Shown: positions 1-8,569, counted from the stretch's first letter. The stretch: 64,000 nt of DNA from Chloroflexota bacterium (GCA_021779955.1 JAJXZS010000031.1:20671-84670), one strand, 5' to 3'. Translations and numbers: made by a program. Notes: a model not told the origin generated them from the letters alone.

Positions 1-50
1 AAGAGCTTTGAGCTTGTGTTCCTCCGGCCGGCGTTTGGAGCATCTGCCAT
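1..50 (-). CDS. ccmC: 5' end of next ccm gene, probably ccmC (partial)
   Basis: An ATG on the minus strand at 50-48 opens a frame that runs off the window edge; 16 codons are visible, starting MADAPNAGRR. It begins 4 bases after the ccmB stop codon, the tight spacing seen through the rest of this operon. ccmC (heme-handling inner-membrane protein that loads heme onto CcmE) normally follows ccmB, so ccmC is the expected identity. The visible residues are only a short hydrophilic N-terminus and carry no diagnostic motif, so the name rests on gene order alone. Confidence 0.45.
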   Translation of the reverse strand, partial: MADAPNAGRRNTSSKL

Positions 51-54
51 TTCT

Positions 55-726
55 CTAATCCTCGATCACAGCATCGAATAACAGCCATCCCACAGTCGCA
101 ATGATCACATCGTATGCAATCAGCACGAGCAGCCAGGTTTGCAGTTCTGCGGCGTTGCCTGAAGTGAGCAAGAGGGTTGTCCCTCGCAGGCAGGCAAGCA
201 CCAGGGGAATCAATATCGGGAAAAGCAGCACAGGCAGCAGCATCTCGCGGCTGCGAACGCGCACCGTCAACGTTGAAAGCAGCGTGCCAATGAAGACATA
301 CCCGAATGTCCCAAGCAATACGACTGCCATCAGGTCAAACCGCAACAGGTTCACGCCGCTGAAGAAGGTATATACGGGCAGCAGGATCGCGCACACGATG
401 AGCAAAAACACCCAATTCGCCATCGCCTTGCCAAAATAGATGGCCGTTCGATCGGCCGGCAGCAGCATCAGCCCGTCCAGGCAGCCCTGTTCACGCTCGG
501 CAGCCATCGACCGGCCAAGTCCCAGGGTTCCCGCAAATACGATCGTCGCCCAAAGCACACCGGGCACTGCCTCATCGCGCAGGCCGACATTCAGGTCGAA
601 AGCAAACACATAAACCAGGATCACCTGCAAGCCGAACACAAGCATGGTCAGCACAAGCTCCCTGGCGCGCCTTTCGGCTGTAAGGTCTTTGCGGAAAATG
701 GCGAACGCCGCGGTACCGGTGTTCAT
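55..726 (-). CDS. ccmB: Heme exporter subunit CcmB
   Basis: Integral membrane subunit of the CcmABCD complex of System I cytochrome c maturation; with CcmA it releases heme-loaded CcmE from CcmC. The protein has 223 residues, the normal CcmB length, with about six hydrophobic segments and a conserved-looking central stretch (LGRSMAAEREQGCLDGL, around residues 70-86) typical of CcmB between TM2 and TM3. It overlaps the end of ccmA by 4 bases (723-726), which implies translational coupling. The next gene starts 4 bases after its stop. Family assignment is firm from the hydropathy pattern, the motif and the context. Confidence 0.93.
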   Translation of the reverse strand: MNTGTAAFAIFRKDLTAERRARELVLTMLVFGLQVILVYVFAFDLNVGLRDEAVPGVLWATIVFAGTLGLGRSMAAEREQGCLDGLMLLPADRTAIYFGKAMANWVFLLIVCAILLPVYTFFSGVNLLRFDLMAVVLLGTFGYVFIGTLLSTLTVRVRSREMLLPVLLFPILIPLVLACLRGTTLLLTSGNAAELQTWLLVLIAYDVIIATVGWLLFDAVIED

Positions 727-1460
727 GGTGAAACCGGCTCTTTCCCGGTTGTCGCCACCGCGTTGCCTCTTTCGATCTCGGCGATCCGCCCACTCAATAA
801 TGATGGATTTAGTTCATCACCCTGAAAAGAACGGCAGATTTTGCCTTGGAAGAGATAATCGATTCGCGTGGCGATTCGCACCGCCCTGCCAGGGTCGTGA
901 TCGGTCGCCAGGATCGTTTTACCGCTTTCTCTCAGCCTCACCAGGAGGTCGATGAACCTGTCCTGGTTCAGCGCATCCAACCCTGTGAAAGGTTCGTCCA
1001 GCAGGAGCACCGCAGGGTCACATAACAATGCCCTGGCAATCGACAGGCGCTGCTGCATTCCCCTGGAATAGTTGCGCACAGGCCTGGTATTCGCTGGGTC
1101 GAGCCCGACCTCGACCAGCCTGCCGCTAATTTGTGCTCCGAAATCTTTCCTGCCTGAAAGCGCGGCTTGAAAACGCAGATTTTCAGCGGCGCTCAAATCG
1201 CCATAGACCATGGGGTGATGCAGCATGACCCCAATCTGACAGCGTACGAGCTCCGGGTCTGAGACACCAGAGATTCCCCCAACCGTGAAATCCCCTGACG
1301 TGGGCCGTGTCAGCGTGCTGAGAATGCGGATCAGCGTTGTCTTGCCTGCCCCGTTGGCGCCCTGGACAACGACCAATTCTCCGGGTCTGACCTGCAGGTC
1401 GAGCCCGGCAAGCACAGGTCTCCTCTGAAATTGTTTTCCCAGGCTGAAGATCTGGATCAT
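723..1460 (-). CDS. ccmA: Heme exporter ATP-binding subunit CcmA
   Basis: ABC-type ATPase that energises release of holo-CcmE. The 245 residues hold a Walker A (GANGAGKTT, residues 34-42), an ABC signature-like segment (YSRGMQQRLS, 131-140), a Walker B followed by the D-loop (VLLLDEPFTGLD, 151-162) and an H-loop His near 188. The signature reads YSRGMQQ in place of LSxGQ, as is usual in CcmA and related exporters. It lies directly downstream of the lipoprotein gene (adjacent at 1460/1461) and overlaps ccmB by 4 bases, so it is one transcript with the rest of the ccm genes. Confidence 0.95.
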   Translation of the reverse strand: MIQIFSLGKQFQRRPVLAGLDLQVRPGELVVVQGANGAGKTTLIRILSTLTRPTSGDFTVGGISGVSDPELVRCQIGVMLHHPMVYGDLSAAENLRFQAALSGRKDFGAQISGRLVEVGLDPANTRPVRNYSRGMQQRLSIARALLCDPAVLLLDEPFTGLDALNQDRFIDLLVRLRESGKTILATDHDPGRAVRIATRIDYLFQGKICRSFQGDELNPSLLSGRIAEIERGNAVATTGKEPVSP

Positions 1461-2846
1461 CTAATCCTTGCCGTGGTCTCTCAAGGCTTCCAATTTGTCC
1501 ACATACTCGGCGCGTGCCCGCTTGTAGGCGTCCTCTGCGATGTCACCATGTCTGTAGCGGTCGTCGAGCGCAATGATCGCATCCAGAATAGTATCTACAT
1601 TTTCCCCATTTTCTGCAACCGCAGGAATATCCGCTGCCCTGTTACCAATATGATTGGCGCGGATGATCCAAAGCAGCGCAAACAGGATCGTCGCCGTGAA
1701 GATGCCGATGCCGAGCCAGATGCGTTGAATCTGATCCTGGGTGGTAAAGATAATCGAAATATTCCGGCCCGATTCGATGCTCGAGGCAGCATAGACTGTT
1801 GTCGAACTGGACGGGTCGCTCTGGGCAGCACTCAACTGGAGTCCGTTGCTGGTTGTAATAATCCCGGAAGCCTTGACCATTACCATAAGTGAATCGATCG
1901 CAATGGGTGAGGTCAGATTGGAATGCCATGAATTGGTAAAAGGAATCGAATATTCAACAAGCACCAGGTGACCGTTGCCTGGCATGACAGGCTGCCAGTC
2001 GCCAAATCCGTTGCTTGTCAAACGGAATCGATTGGTTCCATTTCCGTCTGGAAAGTCAACGTTTGTGGCCGATTTGGGTAGAGGGAAATCAAGGATCGGT
2101 GTGCTGTTGTCGGGGGACACAACCACCAGCGAAGTGGGGTTTGATATCAGAATGCTTTCAGCAATATGCACCCAGCCGGGGCTTGTGAAATCGTAGATCA
2201 CTCGCATGCGCACCGCTTCGATGAACTGCGAATTGGTGGTTACTTCATATACAGGTAGCGACAGGTGGACCGCCGCGCCGGGAAGGAGAATTCCCGCGTC
2301 GACCAGTTCCGAATCGAATTCGATGCCGTTGTACATGACCGATGCCTGGTAGGCAAAATTCGGATTCCAGGGCACCGTATCAAACTCGAATAACCCCATT
2401 CCATCCAGAGGTATCTTGATTGTGTTGATGATCTGGTCATTCTCAAAGATGACGAGCGTCACGAAAACATTCGTGGGGTTCCTGCCGCCGGAAGCATTGA
2501 CCACGTGCCCCGCGATGGTGATCTCTCCAAGGATTGGACTATCCTTTGTATCGGAGAAAATGCCTGTCGTTATCTTGGAGGTTTTGACGTAAGCCGCATT
2601 TAAAGTCAGGGGTTTCACTGCTGCAGAGCGGACAAATGCCGAGGGTTCGAGGGTGCCTGCCAACAGGTACAGCGTTGCCGTTTTGGCAGTGAGCATGCCG
2701 GGGTGCAGCGAAACGGCCGAGGCAGGGGGCATCGAAGCTGTCCATTTGGCGGGCGTTCCAACACTCTGAAATGCACCGGCAAAATGGGTACATCCGGTCA
2801 GCACGAGGGCAAAAACAATAAGATGAAGCGCCTTAATTTTCAACAC
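1461..2846 (-). CDS. Ccm-operon lipoprotein with C-terminal TM and CcmI-like tail
   Basis: Secreted, membrane-anchored protein of about 461 residues. I place the start at the GTG at 2846-2844, 5 bases after the upstream stop with an AGGA site. This gives a short lysine-containing n-region, a hydrophobic core and a lipobox (LVLTGC). An in-frame start at 2891 would overlap the previous gene by 40 bases. Most of the protein is a beta-rich extracytoplasmic region. Near the C-terminus there is one TM helix (IQRIWLGIGIFTATILFALL) and then a cytoplasmic tail with the pattern LDDRYRHGDIAEDAYKRARA, which resembles the 'GxIxEExYxxxR' helix of CcmI and SHOCT segments. No standard Ccm component has this architecture, so its role in cytochrome maturation is inferred only from operon position. 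Confidence 0.8.
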   Translation of the reverse strand: MLKIKALHLIVFALVLTGCTHFAGAFQSVGTPAKWTASMPPASAVSLHPGMLTAKTATLYLLAGTLEPSAFVRSAAVKPLTLNAAYVKTSKITTGIFSDTKDSPILGEITIAGHVVNASGGRNPTNVFVTLVIFENDQIINTIKIPLDGMGLFEFDTVPWNPNFAYQASVMYNGIEFDSELVDAGILLPGAAVHLSLPVYEVTTNSQFIEAVRMRVIYDFTSPGWVHIAESILISNPTSLVVVSPDNSTPILDFPLPKSATNVDFPDGNGTNRFRLTSNGFGDWQPVMPGNGHLVLVEYSIPFTNSWHSNLTSPIAIDSLMVMVKASGIITTSNGLQLSAAQSDPSSSTTVYAASSIESGRNISIIFTTQDQIQRIWLGIGIFTATILFALLWIIRANHIGNRAADIPAVAENGENVDTILDAIIALDDRYRHGDIAEDAYKRARAEYVDKLEALRDHGKD

Positions 2847-2851
2847 GGGTC

Positions 2852-3310
2852 CTATAAATACAAATGCGTCTGCTCTCCACAAGAAGGGCAAAACTGATCA
2901 GATTTTTGCACGGGTTTTCCGCATTTGGGGCAAAAACCCGCGGTTTGCTCCTGGCGTACCTGCCGCCGTGTATGGATCATCGCCTCGATCTCTCGTTCAT
3001 GGTTTTCCTTGACCCTGTTACCAGATTTACTCGGTTCGTTCAGCTTTTCAAGCAAGGCCAGGGCCTGTTCCTCCAGGATAGCTTTCTGCACATCATAATC
3101 TGCCTGGCTCAATTTGCCTTGCTGAAAATCACCATTGAGTTCGCGTATGCTTCCGAGCGCTGCCTGATAGTCGTCTTGAACGCGCTCCAGCGGTGCAAAA
3201 TAGCTTTCGTCCTTCACCGTCTCCTCCCGCTTCCTGGCAAAAGGCTGAGTGATGATCAACAACACGATCACAACAATGGCGAGAAGAAAGAAGACTGATC
3301 CTGAATCCAT
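2852..3310 (-). CDS. Zinc-ribbon membrane protein, CcmI-like N-terminus
   Basis: About 152 residues from the ATG at 3310-3308. This start is preferred over one 36 bases upstream because it sits 10 bases behind the tlpA stop with an AAGGATAGG ribosome site and leads straight into a TM helix (SGSVFFLLAIVVIVLLIITQ). After the helix comes a charged helical region containing LNGDFQQGKLSQADYDVQ, which matches the pattern after the TM of CcmI proteins. The C-terminus is a zinc ribbon (CPKCGKP then CPSCGEQ). CcmI presents apocytochrome to the ligation complex. I infer that this protein takes part of that role here, with the ribbon replacing the TPR domain, but this is a guess from context and a short motif. 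Confidence 0.82.
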   Translation of the reverse strand: MDSGSVFFLLAIVVIVLLIITQPFARKREETVKDESYFAPLERVQDDYQAALGSIRELNGDFQQGKLSQADYDVQKAILEEQALALLEKLNEPSKSGNRVKENHEREIEAMIHTRRQVRQEQTAGFCPKCGKPVQKSDQFCPSCGEQTHLYL

Positions 3311-3320
3311 AGTTCCGATC

Positions 3321-3893
3321 CTATCCTTCCGGCAGCAATCCTTCAATGATCGAACGGATCTCTGTCTCCGATTCGAAAGGCCCGATCTTTACTGCTGCCA
3401 GGTTTCCGGCAGTGTCGTAAATATAAGTTTCAGGCACACCGCTGATCCTATATAATTGCGACACTTTGGTTCCAAGGTCCGGCCCGCTAGGGTAGGTAAT
3501 GCCAAACCGGTCCATGTAAGCGAGAGCGTCCACTTCAGTATCGGTCCAGGCGATCCCCAGGAAAAGGACATTTCCGCCTGGCTGCATTTCAGTCCAAACC
3601 TTCTGAAGAGCAGCAGCTTCATCTGCGCAGGTCACGCACCATGAAGCCCAGAAATTAAGCACGACAACCTTGCCTTGCAGTTCAGAAGAGTTGTAGGTCT
3701 CGCCGGAAAAAGACGTCAGCGTGAATTCTGGTATCGGGTCACCGATTTTGAATGCGGGCGTGCTCTTCTTATTGAGGCTGCTCCCGATGATCGCCAGGAA
3801 GCCCACCAGGGCTGCCAGCGACAGTACGATCACCCAGCCGGGCAGGCGATTGGGTTCCACCTTCTTAGTGAGAGTGGGCTCGTCCGGCATCAT
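3321..3893 (-). CDS. TlpA/ResA/CcmG-like thiol-disulfide reductase
   Basis: Membrane-anchored periplasm-side thioredoxin-fold protein that keeps the CxxCH cysteines of apocytochromes reduced for heme attachment. The 190 residues contain an N-terminal anchor helix (about residues 19-38), a thioredoxin core and the active site WCVTC (Cys86, Cys89) in the motif NFWASWCVTCADE. A cis-proline segment (SGVPETYIYD) follows, as expected for the fold. It overlaps ccmH by 4 bases (3890-3893) and precedes the zinc-ribbon gene by 10 bases. Two Met codons at the N-terminus leave a one-codon uncertainty in the start. Confidence 0.92.
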   Translation of the reverse strand: MMPDEPTLTKKVEPNRLPGWVIVLSLAALVGFLAIIGSSLNKKSTPAFKIGDPIPEFTLTSFSGETYNSSELQGKVVVLNFWASWCVTCADEAAALQKVWTEMQPGGNVLFLGIAWTDTEVDALAYMDRFGITYPSGPDLGTKVSQLYRISGVPETYIYDTAGNLAAVKIGPFESETEIRSIIEGLLPEG

Positions 3894-4393
3894 CGTTCGA
3901 GCTCCTTTTCGATATCGTCTTCCAGTTTCTTCCGGTAACCGTCGCTGCGGGCAGCGGCCGGGCTTGCGGGGCTCGTGGCAGCAGGCTTTACCGCCTTGTA
4001 CTTCCGGACGATCAAAAATCCGCCGGCCAGTAGAAGCACGGCAGCCGCGGGGGGAACCCCGTAGAGCAGCATGCTCAACCCCTCTTTAGGCGGTATGCCG
4101 CTGACGCTGGCGCCATATTGCGCCACGAAATAATCGATCACTTGCTGATCGGTCCAACCCAGGGCAAGTTTCCCGCGGAGGCTCTCTCTCCAGCGAGCAC
4201 AGATATCCGTCGGGCATACGTCAAGTGTCACATTCTCGCACACGGGGCAGTAAAGCTGGCTGGCTACCCGGTTGACGTCATCATCCGTAACGCTGACGGG
4301 CGACTGCGCAAGCGCCTGCGATGCGTTGGCAGCCAACAAGGCAAGCATGAGCATCACACTGAAAGATGAAAGCACTCTTCGCGATTTCATCAT
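3890..4393 (-). CDS. ccmH: CcmH/CycL-type cytochrome c maturation protein, four-cysteine variant
   Basis: Thiol protein of the heme ligation step. The 167 residues have a signal peptide (about 1-30), the family signature with CPVC (Cys49, Cys52) followed by two further cysteines (Cys60, Cys65), the conserved helical WRESLRGKLALGWTDQQVIDYF region, and a C-terminal TM helix (PPAAAVLLLAGGFLIV). Proteobacterial CcmH has the single LRCxxC pair; the extra CPTDIC pair is unusual by that standard. The gene overlaps both neighbours by 4 bases (4390-4393 with ccmF, 3890-3893 with tlpA). The family call is strong; what the second cysteine pair does is unknown to me. Confidence 0.92.
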   Translation of the reverse strand: MMKSRRVLSSFSVMLMLALLAANASQALAQSPVSVTDDDVNRVASQLYCPVCENVTLDVCPTDICARWRESLRGKLALGWTDQQVIDYFVAQYGASVSGIPPKEGLSMLLYGVPPAAAVLLLAGGFLIVRKYKAVKPAATSPASPAAARSDGYRKKLEDDIEKELER

Positions 4394-6420
4394 TGCTCTT
4401 CCTTCTTTTCGCCGGCCTTTGGCCTTGATGGAATATATGCAAGAATACTACCAAGTACCATCACCACCGATCCGATCCAAAACCAGTTGATCAGCGGGTT
4501 GTAGTAGACGTGGAAAGTTGCAGCGTCTGCGCTGATCGGCTGCCAATCCACCAGGACAACATAGAGATCCTCCGCGAGCGAGCTGTACACACCCGGAACC
4601 GTCACGGATTGCTGGTAAAGCGGATAATAGTCACGCCTCGGGCTGAGCGCTGCGATCGTCTTCCCGTTGCGGCTGACCGTGACATCTGCCCTGGCGATAT
4701 CGACACCGTCCGCAGTCGCCGATTCGGTCAGATTCTTATAGGTAACCTGGAATCCCTCAAGGTTTATGGATGAGTTCAACCCGACGGTCACCTGCGTTTG
4801 CGCCTGGTAGAACTCGATCCCTACCACGCCCAGAGCGATCATCACGATGCCGATATGAACGATGTAACCGCCGTAACGGTGATGGTCACGTGCGGTGACT
4901 TTTGCCAGTGCGACCAAAATATCCTCATCCTGACCTCGCGCCCGCAGGAACACCGCGTTCCCATAATCGAAGAGCGTCACTGCTGTGATCAGGCTTAGCA
5001 GCCACAACGCCAGGATACCCGCCCAATTGAGCGCTGTGGTCAAAATCAGGATCAGGGGGACCAGGAGCGATACGACGGCAGGTTTCCAGATCTTCTTTCC
5101 AAGGCTCTTTGCCGCCGTGCTGCCCCAGGCAGTCAACGGCACGATACCCATCAAGAGGAGCAATGCGGCGAACACCGGGCCTGTGGTTTGCTTGTACCAG
5201 GCGGGTCCAACGGTGAGTTTGGTGGAATTAAACAAATCGCTCATTACCGGCAGAAGAATTCCTGTGAGGCAGATGAGCGTCAGCAGCACAAAGAGCAGGT
5301 TGTTGAACAGAAAAGCCGACTCGCGCGAGAAGAACGACTCCATCTTCCCTTCGGATTCGAGCAGCTTCCAGCGCCATAGGATCAATCCAAGCGACGCGAT
5401 GAACACGATGCAGATGAAGCCAAAGAACATCGGACCGATGCTCGATTGGGTGAAAGCGTGCACTGAATCGAGGATCCCGGATCGTGTAAGGAAAGTGCTG
5501 AAGATCACAAGGCAGAACGTCAGCACGATCAGCGCAATATTCCAGCGCTTGAAAATGTGGCGTTTCTCCTGGATCGACATCGAATGCACGAAAGCGGTAC
5601 CGGTGAGCCATGGAATCAGGGCTGCCACTTCAACAGGGTCCCAGCCCCAATATCCGCCCCAGCCAAGCACGGTATACGCCCACCGGCTGCCGAGCACCAG
5701 GCCAATGCCCAGGAATACCCAGGCTACCAGAGCCCACTTGCTTGCCAGCCTGAGCCAGGCAGAATCGCTGCGACCTGTCACCAACGCCGCCATGGCAAAC
5801 GAAAACGGGATGACAAAGCCCACAAATCCAAGGTAAAGCATGGGGGGATGGAATACCATGCCCGGGTCGCGCAGCAACGGATTCAAGCCGAGTCCATTCG
5901 GCGGATAGATCAAAAAGCTGCCAGCGGGCTGAATCATCGACTGAACAACCTGACCATCGCTCAATGCCCAAATGCGGGCGAATGGATTATCGACAAACGT
6001 GACTATCAGCAAAAAGAACGCCAGGGTGAACATCGTAACCACCACCACCCATGGCGTGAAGGGTTTCTCGTGCTTCCAGGCCTGTCGCACTGCGATGGCA
6101 GATGCTCCAGAGAGCAGCCACGCCCAAAAAAGCAGCGAACCCGATTGCCCGCCCCACAGGGCAGTGATATTCAGATAGAGCGGCATTTGAAGGCTTGCCT
6201 GCCTGTAGACATAGGCGAATTCGAAATGACCGGTCGCCAGCAGGTAGACCATGATCAGAATAACAACCGTCAGGAGAGGGAAAGTGATTGTAGTAGCCAG
6301 CCTCGCCGAATCGATCAACTGGGCGCTGTGCATCCGCGTCCCCGCAATCGCTGCCCCTACAGCGTAGAGCGAGATGATGAGTGTGAGGACGAGGATTCCC
6401 AATCCCAGGCTAGCTGACAT
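4390..6420 (-). CDS. ccmF: Heme lyase CcmF
   Basis: Large polytopic membrane protein that takes heme from holo-CcmE and ligates it to apocytochrome c. It has 676 residues, close to the usual CcmF size, with roughly 14-15 hydrophobic segments and the tryptophan-rich WWD heme-handling motif (GWGGYWGWDPVEVAAL, around residues 253-268), plus the conserved HPPMLYLGFVGF stretch upstream of it. A long extracytoplasmic loop lies before the last TM helix, as in the family. It lies 54 bases behind ccmE and overlaps ccmH by 4 bases. Confidence 0.96.
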   Translation of the reverse strand: MSASLGLGILVLTLIISLYAVGAAIAGTRMHSAQLIDSARLATTITFPLLTVVILIMVYLLATGHFEFAYVYRQASLQMPLYLNITALWGGQSGSLLFWAWLLSGASAIAVRQAWKHEKPFTPWVVVVTMFTLAFFLLIVTFVDNPFARIWALSDGQVVQSMIQPAGSFLIYPPNGLGLNPLLRDPGMVFHPPMLYLGFVGFVIPFSFAMAALVTGRSDSAWLRLASKWALVAWVFLGIGLVLGSRWAYTVLGWGGYWGWDPVEVAALIPWLTGTAFVHSMSIQEKRHIFKRWNIALIVLTFCLVIFSTFLTRSGILDSVHAFTQSSIGPMFFGFICIVFIASLGLILWRWKLLESEGKMESFFSRESAFLFNNLLFVLLTLICLTGILLPVMSDLFNSTKLTVGPAWYKQTTGPVFAALLLLMGIVPLTAWGSTAAKSLGKKIWKPAVVSLLVPLILILTTALNWAGILALWLLSLITAVTLFDYGNAVFLRARGQDEDILVALAKVTARDHHRYGGYIVHIGIVMIALGVVGIEFYQAQTQVTVGLNSSINLEGFQVTYKNLTESATADGVDIARADVTVSRNGKTIAALSPRRDYYPLYQQSVTVPGVYSSLAEDLYVVLVDWQPISADAATFHVYYNPLINWFWIGSVVMVLGSILAYIPSRPKAGEKKEEQ

Positions 6421-6474
6421 GATCGAATCCTGACAAGATGAAATGTAGTAATACGCGCATAGGGTTGCCGGCGC

Positions 6475-6987
6475 CTAGTTCAGGGGCGCTTCCTGGTATT
6501 TGGATGGACATTTAAGCAATAGTTCGCCTGCCAGGAACGTTCCGTCCGGTTGCATCCTGCCGGTCATAATTGCCTGCGCTTCATCTTTGAGCAAATCGGG
6601 TTTGACCCCATGATAGATGATCGTCAACGGCATGGCTTTCGGATCGGTCGCTGCCTGGTGCAAAACTGCTGCAATCCCTCCCATCGCTTCGATGGTGTTC
6701 ATGTCTCCAGGAATGTTAACCACCTGGAAGGTGATCTCGTCAGAACCAGGAACGAGCCTGATCGTATCCCCCAGGACGACCCCCGAAATACGAAGATTCT
6801 GGTTCCATTTCTCTGGCGAAACCCTGAGCTCGTCGATCGTCAGGTAGTACTGGGCATTCCCCTTAATGCTGATGGCCACCAGTATGCTGGTAGCCACAAA
6901 AATGAGGAGCCCGCCAATAATGAATTTATTCGGTTTCGTTTTTGTTAGAGGTTTTGGCGTATTTCCCTTGGGAACTTCCTCTACCAT
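6475..6987 (-). CDS. ccmE: Heme chaperone CcmE, CxxxY type
   Basis: Periplasm-facing heme carrier. I place the start at the ATG at 6987-6985, eight bases behind a GGAGG site; the upstream GTG at 7002 overlaps that site. The protein (170 residues) has one N-terminal TM helix, then an OB-fold core (YYLTIDELRVSPEKW, RISGVVLGDT, YHGVKPDLL). The heme-binding motif near the C-terminus is CPSKY (Cys160, Tyr164), so a Cys replaces the covalent heme-binding His of the classical HxxxY motif. CxxxY CcmE proteins are known from archaea and some sulfate reducers. First gene of the ccm operon. The canonical His is clearly absent. Confidence 0.95.
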   Translation of the reverse strand: MVEEVPKGNTPKPLTKTKPNKFIIGGLLIFVATSILVAISIKGNAQYYLTIDELRVSPEKWNQNLRISGVVLGDTIRLVPGSDEITFQVVNIPGDMNTIEAMGGIAAVLHQAATDPKAMPLTIIYHGVKPDLLKDEAQAIMTGRMQPDGTFLAGELLLKCPSKYQEAPLN

Positions 6988-7120
6988 GTGCACAACCTCC
7001 ACAGGACCGATTGCGCTATCACAAGTTTTATGCTTGCCAGAGTCGATTTATTCTCTCATATTGAGATTAATCCACCGTTAGAAGTTGAATTCATTTCACT
7101 TTACTTATCAATCCCTAACC

Positions 7121-7471
7121 TTACTTGACGCGGTCGAAGACCGTGCTTACGCCGTCCTCCGTCAGGGTCAGTTGATCGGCAGTTGCCACGTAGGTGAGAC
7201 GCTGCTCGGGTACCGAACCGTCCTTGCTGCCATCAAGGATCAAAACATCCGGGACTTCGAGAGAATACTGCATTGTGACCGTCGTCCCGTTCACGGTTGT
7301 GATCATCTGGCCGTTGTTCTTGATCTCCAGAATGACACCCGAGTTTGGCTCTTCCCATTTTCCATACAGCGGATCGCTTCCGCTGCACGCGCTCAGGCCG
7401 GTCAGCCCGATCAGCAGAATTACGATCCCTGCCAACAATCGCATCTTCGATGTGGTGTCCCTGGAAATCAT
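7121..7471 (-). CDS. Small lipoprotein of unknown function
   Basis: Up to 116 residues; an internal ATG at 7444 gives 107 residues with a more typical signal peptide. The hydrophobic core ends in a lipobox (LSAC), followed by a compact domain of about 80 residues rich in beta strands (YGKWEEPNSGVILEIKNNG, then TYVATADQLTLTEDG). That pattern, where a substrate-independent 'W...G...F..dG.' strand series ends with 'L.l', resembles small lipocalin-like or DUF-type lipoproteins. It lies upstream of the ccm operon in the same direction but is separated by over 130 bases. Neither start has a good ribosome site. Function unknown. Confidence 0.75.
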   Translation of the reverse strand: MISRDTTSKMRLLAGIVILLIGLTGLSACSGSDPLYGKWEEPNSGVILEIKNNGQMITTVNGTTVTMQYSLEVPDVLILDGSKDGSVPEQRLTYVATADQLTLTEDGVSTVFDRVK

Positions 7472-7599
7472 ACGCTGAGTTTACTCAAAGCGCGATTTTT
7501 GTACAAGTCTATACATATTAAACTCATTTTTATATATGTTTGCAGAAATTTTGTGATTAAAGTATTACCTGGATGCCATGAAATAGGAAATAATACCCA

Positions 7600-7627
7600 T
7601 TGGACTGACTGCGTCTCACGGTATACT
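7600..7627 (+). promoter_or_regulatory. Sigma-70-like promoter of degV
   Basis: TTGGAC at 7600-7605 and TATACT at 7622-7627 are 16 bases apart, giving a predicted start site near 7634 and a leader of about 22 bases that holds the AGGAGA ribosome site (7645-7650) five bases before the ATG. Confidence 0.6.
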
Positions 7628-7655
7628 AGAATGATCGAGCACCCAGGAGAAATGC

Positions 7656-8504
7656 ATGTCAAATGTAACCATTATCACGGATTCGAGCGCTAATATTCCG
7701 CAAGAATTGATCGTCGATCTACCTGTTGAGGTTGTTCCGCTCACGCTAACTTGGGATGGAGCTACCTACCGGGACGGCATCGACATTCAGCCCGAAGAAT
7801 TCTATGCGCGCTTGCGCACCAGCAATACCCTGCCTGTGACCAGCCAGGTCAACGCGAGCACATACATCGATATGTATAAACGCCTTCTCGATCGCGGAGA
7901 TTCGATTCTGGTACTACCCATTTCATCCGGCATTTCAGGAACCATCTATTCCGCCATTCAGGCAAAAGAGAGCTTCCCTGACGCGCCCATCCAGATCCTC
8001 GACACGAGGCTCGTCTCTATGGCGCTGACCTTCCAGGTGCTTACCGTTGCACGAGCCGCCAAACAGGGCGCTTCACTTGCAGAGTGCAAAGATCTGGCCG
8101 AGGAAGCCTATAAGCACATCGGCGTCTATTTTGTAGTGGATACCCTCAAGTATCTTCACGCTGGGGGGCGAATCGGCGGAGCACAACGCCTGATGGGCAC
8201 TGCCCTCAAGATCAAACCCATCCTTATGATCAAGGACGGCAAGATCGACGCTGTAAAAAGCGTCATCACCATGCGCAAAGCCGTCTCTTCGATGATCGAT
8301 CTTGTCGAAGCGGGCATCGATGGACGAAAACCGGTGCGGATATCGGTCTTTCATGCAGGGGTGCACGATGCTGCGGTCGAACTCCTCGACAGGGTAAACA
8401 AGCGCTTCGAACCGGTGGAAAGCATCCTCAGCCACGTCAGCCCAGTGGTCGGCTCGCACGTGGGTCCGGGCACCATGTCCATCGCCTACATGGCAGGCAT
8501 GTAG
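7656..8504 (+). CDS. DegV family fatty-acid-binding protein
   Basis: 282 residues, the standard size for the DegV (FakB-like) family, which binds a fatty acid and in characterised cases presents it to a fatty acid kinase for phospholipid synthesis. The N-terminal TDSSANIP motif, the SxLPISSGxSGTIYSA phosphate/carboxylate loop (near residues 88-103), the AGGRIGGAQRLMGTALKIKPIL segment and the C-terminal SHVGPGTMSIAY are all family hallmarks. The start is set by AGGAGA five bases upstream; an ATG 4 bases earlier is out of frame. No FakA-like kinase gene lies nearby. A strong terminator follows the stop. Confidence 0.94.
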   Translation: MSNVTIITDSSANIPQELIVDLPVEVVPLTLTWDGATYRDGIDIQPEEFYARLRTSNTLPVTSQVNASTYIDMYKRLLDRGDSILVLPISSGISGTIYSAIQAKESFPDAPIQILDTRLVSMALTFQVLTVARAAKQGASLAECKDLAEEAYKHIGVYFVVDTLKYLHAGGRIGGAQRLMGTALKIKPILMIKDGKIDAVKSVITMRKAVSSMIDLVEAGIDGRKPVRISVFHAGVHDAAVELLDRVNKRFEPVESILSHVSPVVGSHVGPGTMSIAYMAGM

Positions 8505-8524
8505 GTTCGTCATAAACACCATCG

Positions 8525-8560
8525 AAGGGTTTTGATGTTCCCCCATCAAAACCCTTTTTT
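8525..8560 (+). terminator. Rho-independent terminator after degV
   Basis: A perfect 13-bp stem (8525-8537 with 8544-8556) with a 6-base loop runs into a T-rich tail. It ends the degV transcript; the -10 box of the next gene begins only ten bases later. Confidence 0.9.
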
Positions 8561-8569
8561 ATTTCATCA

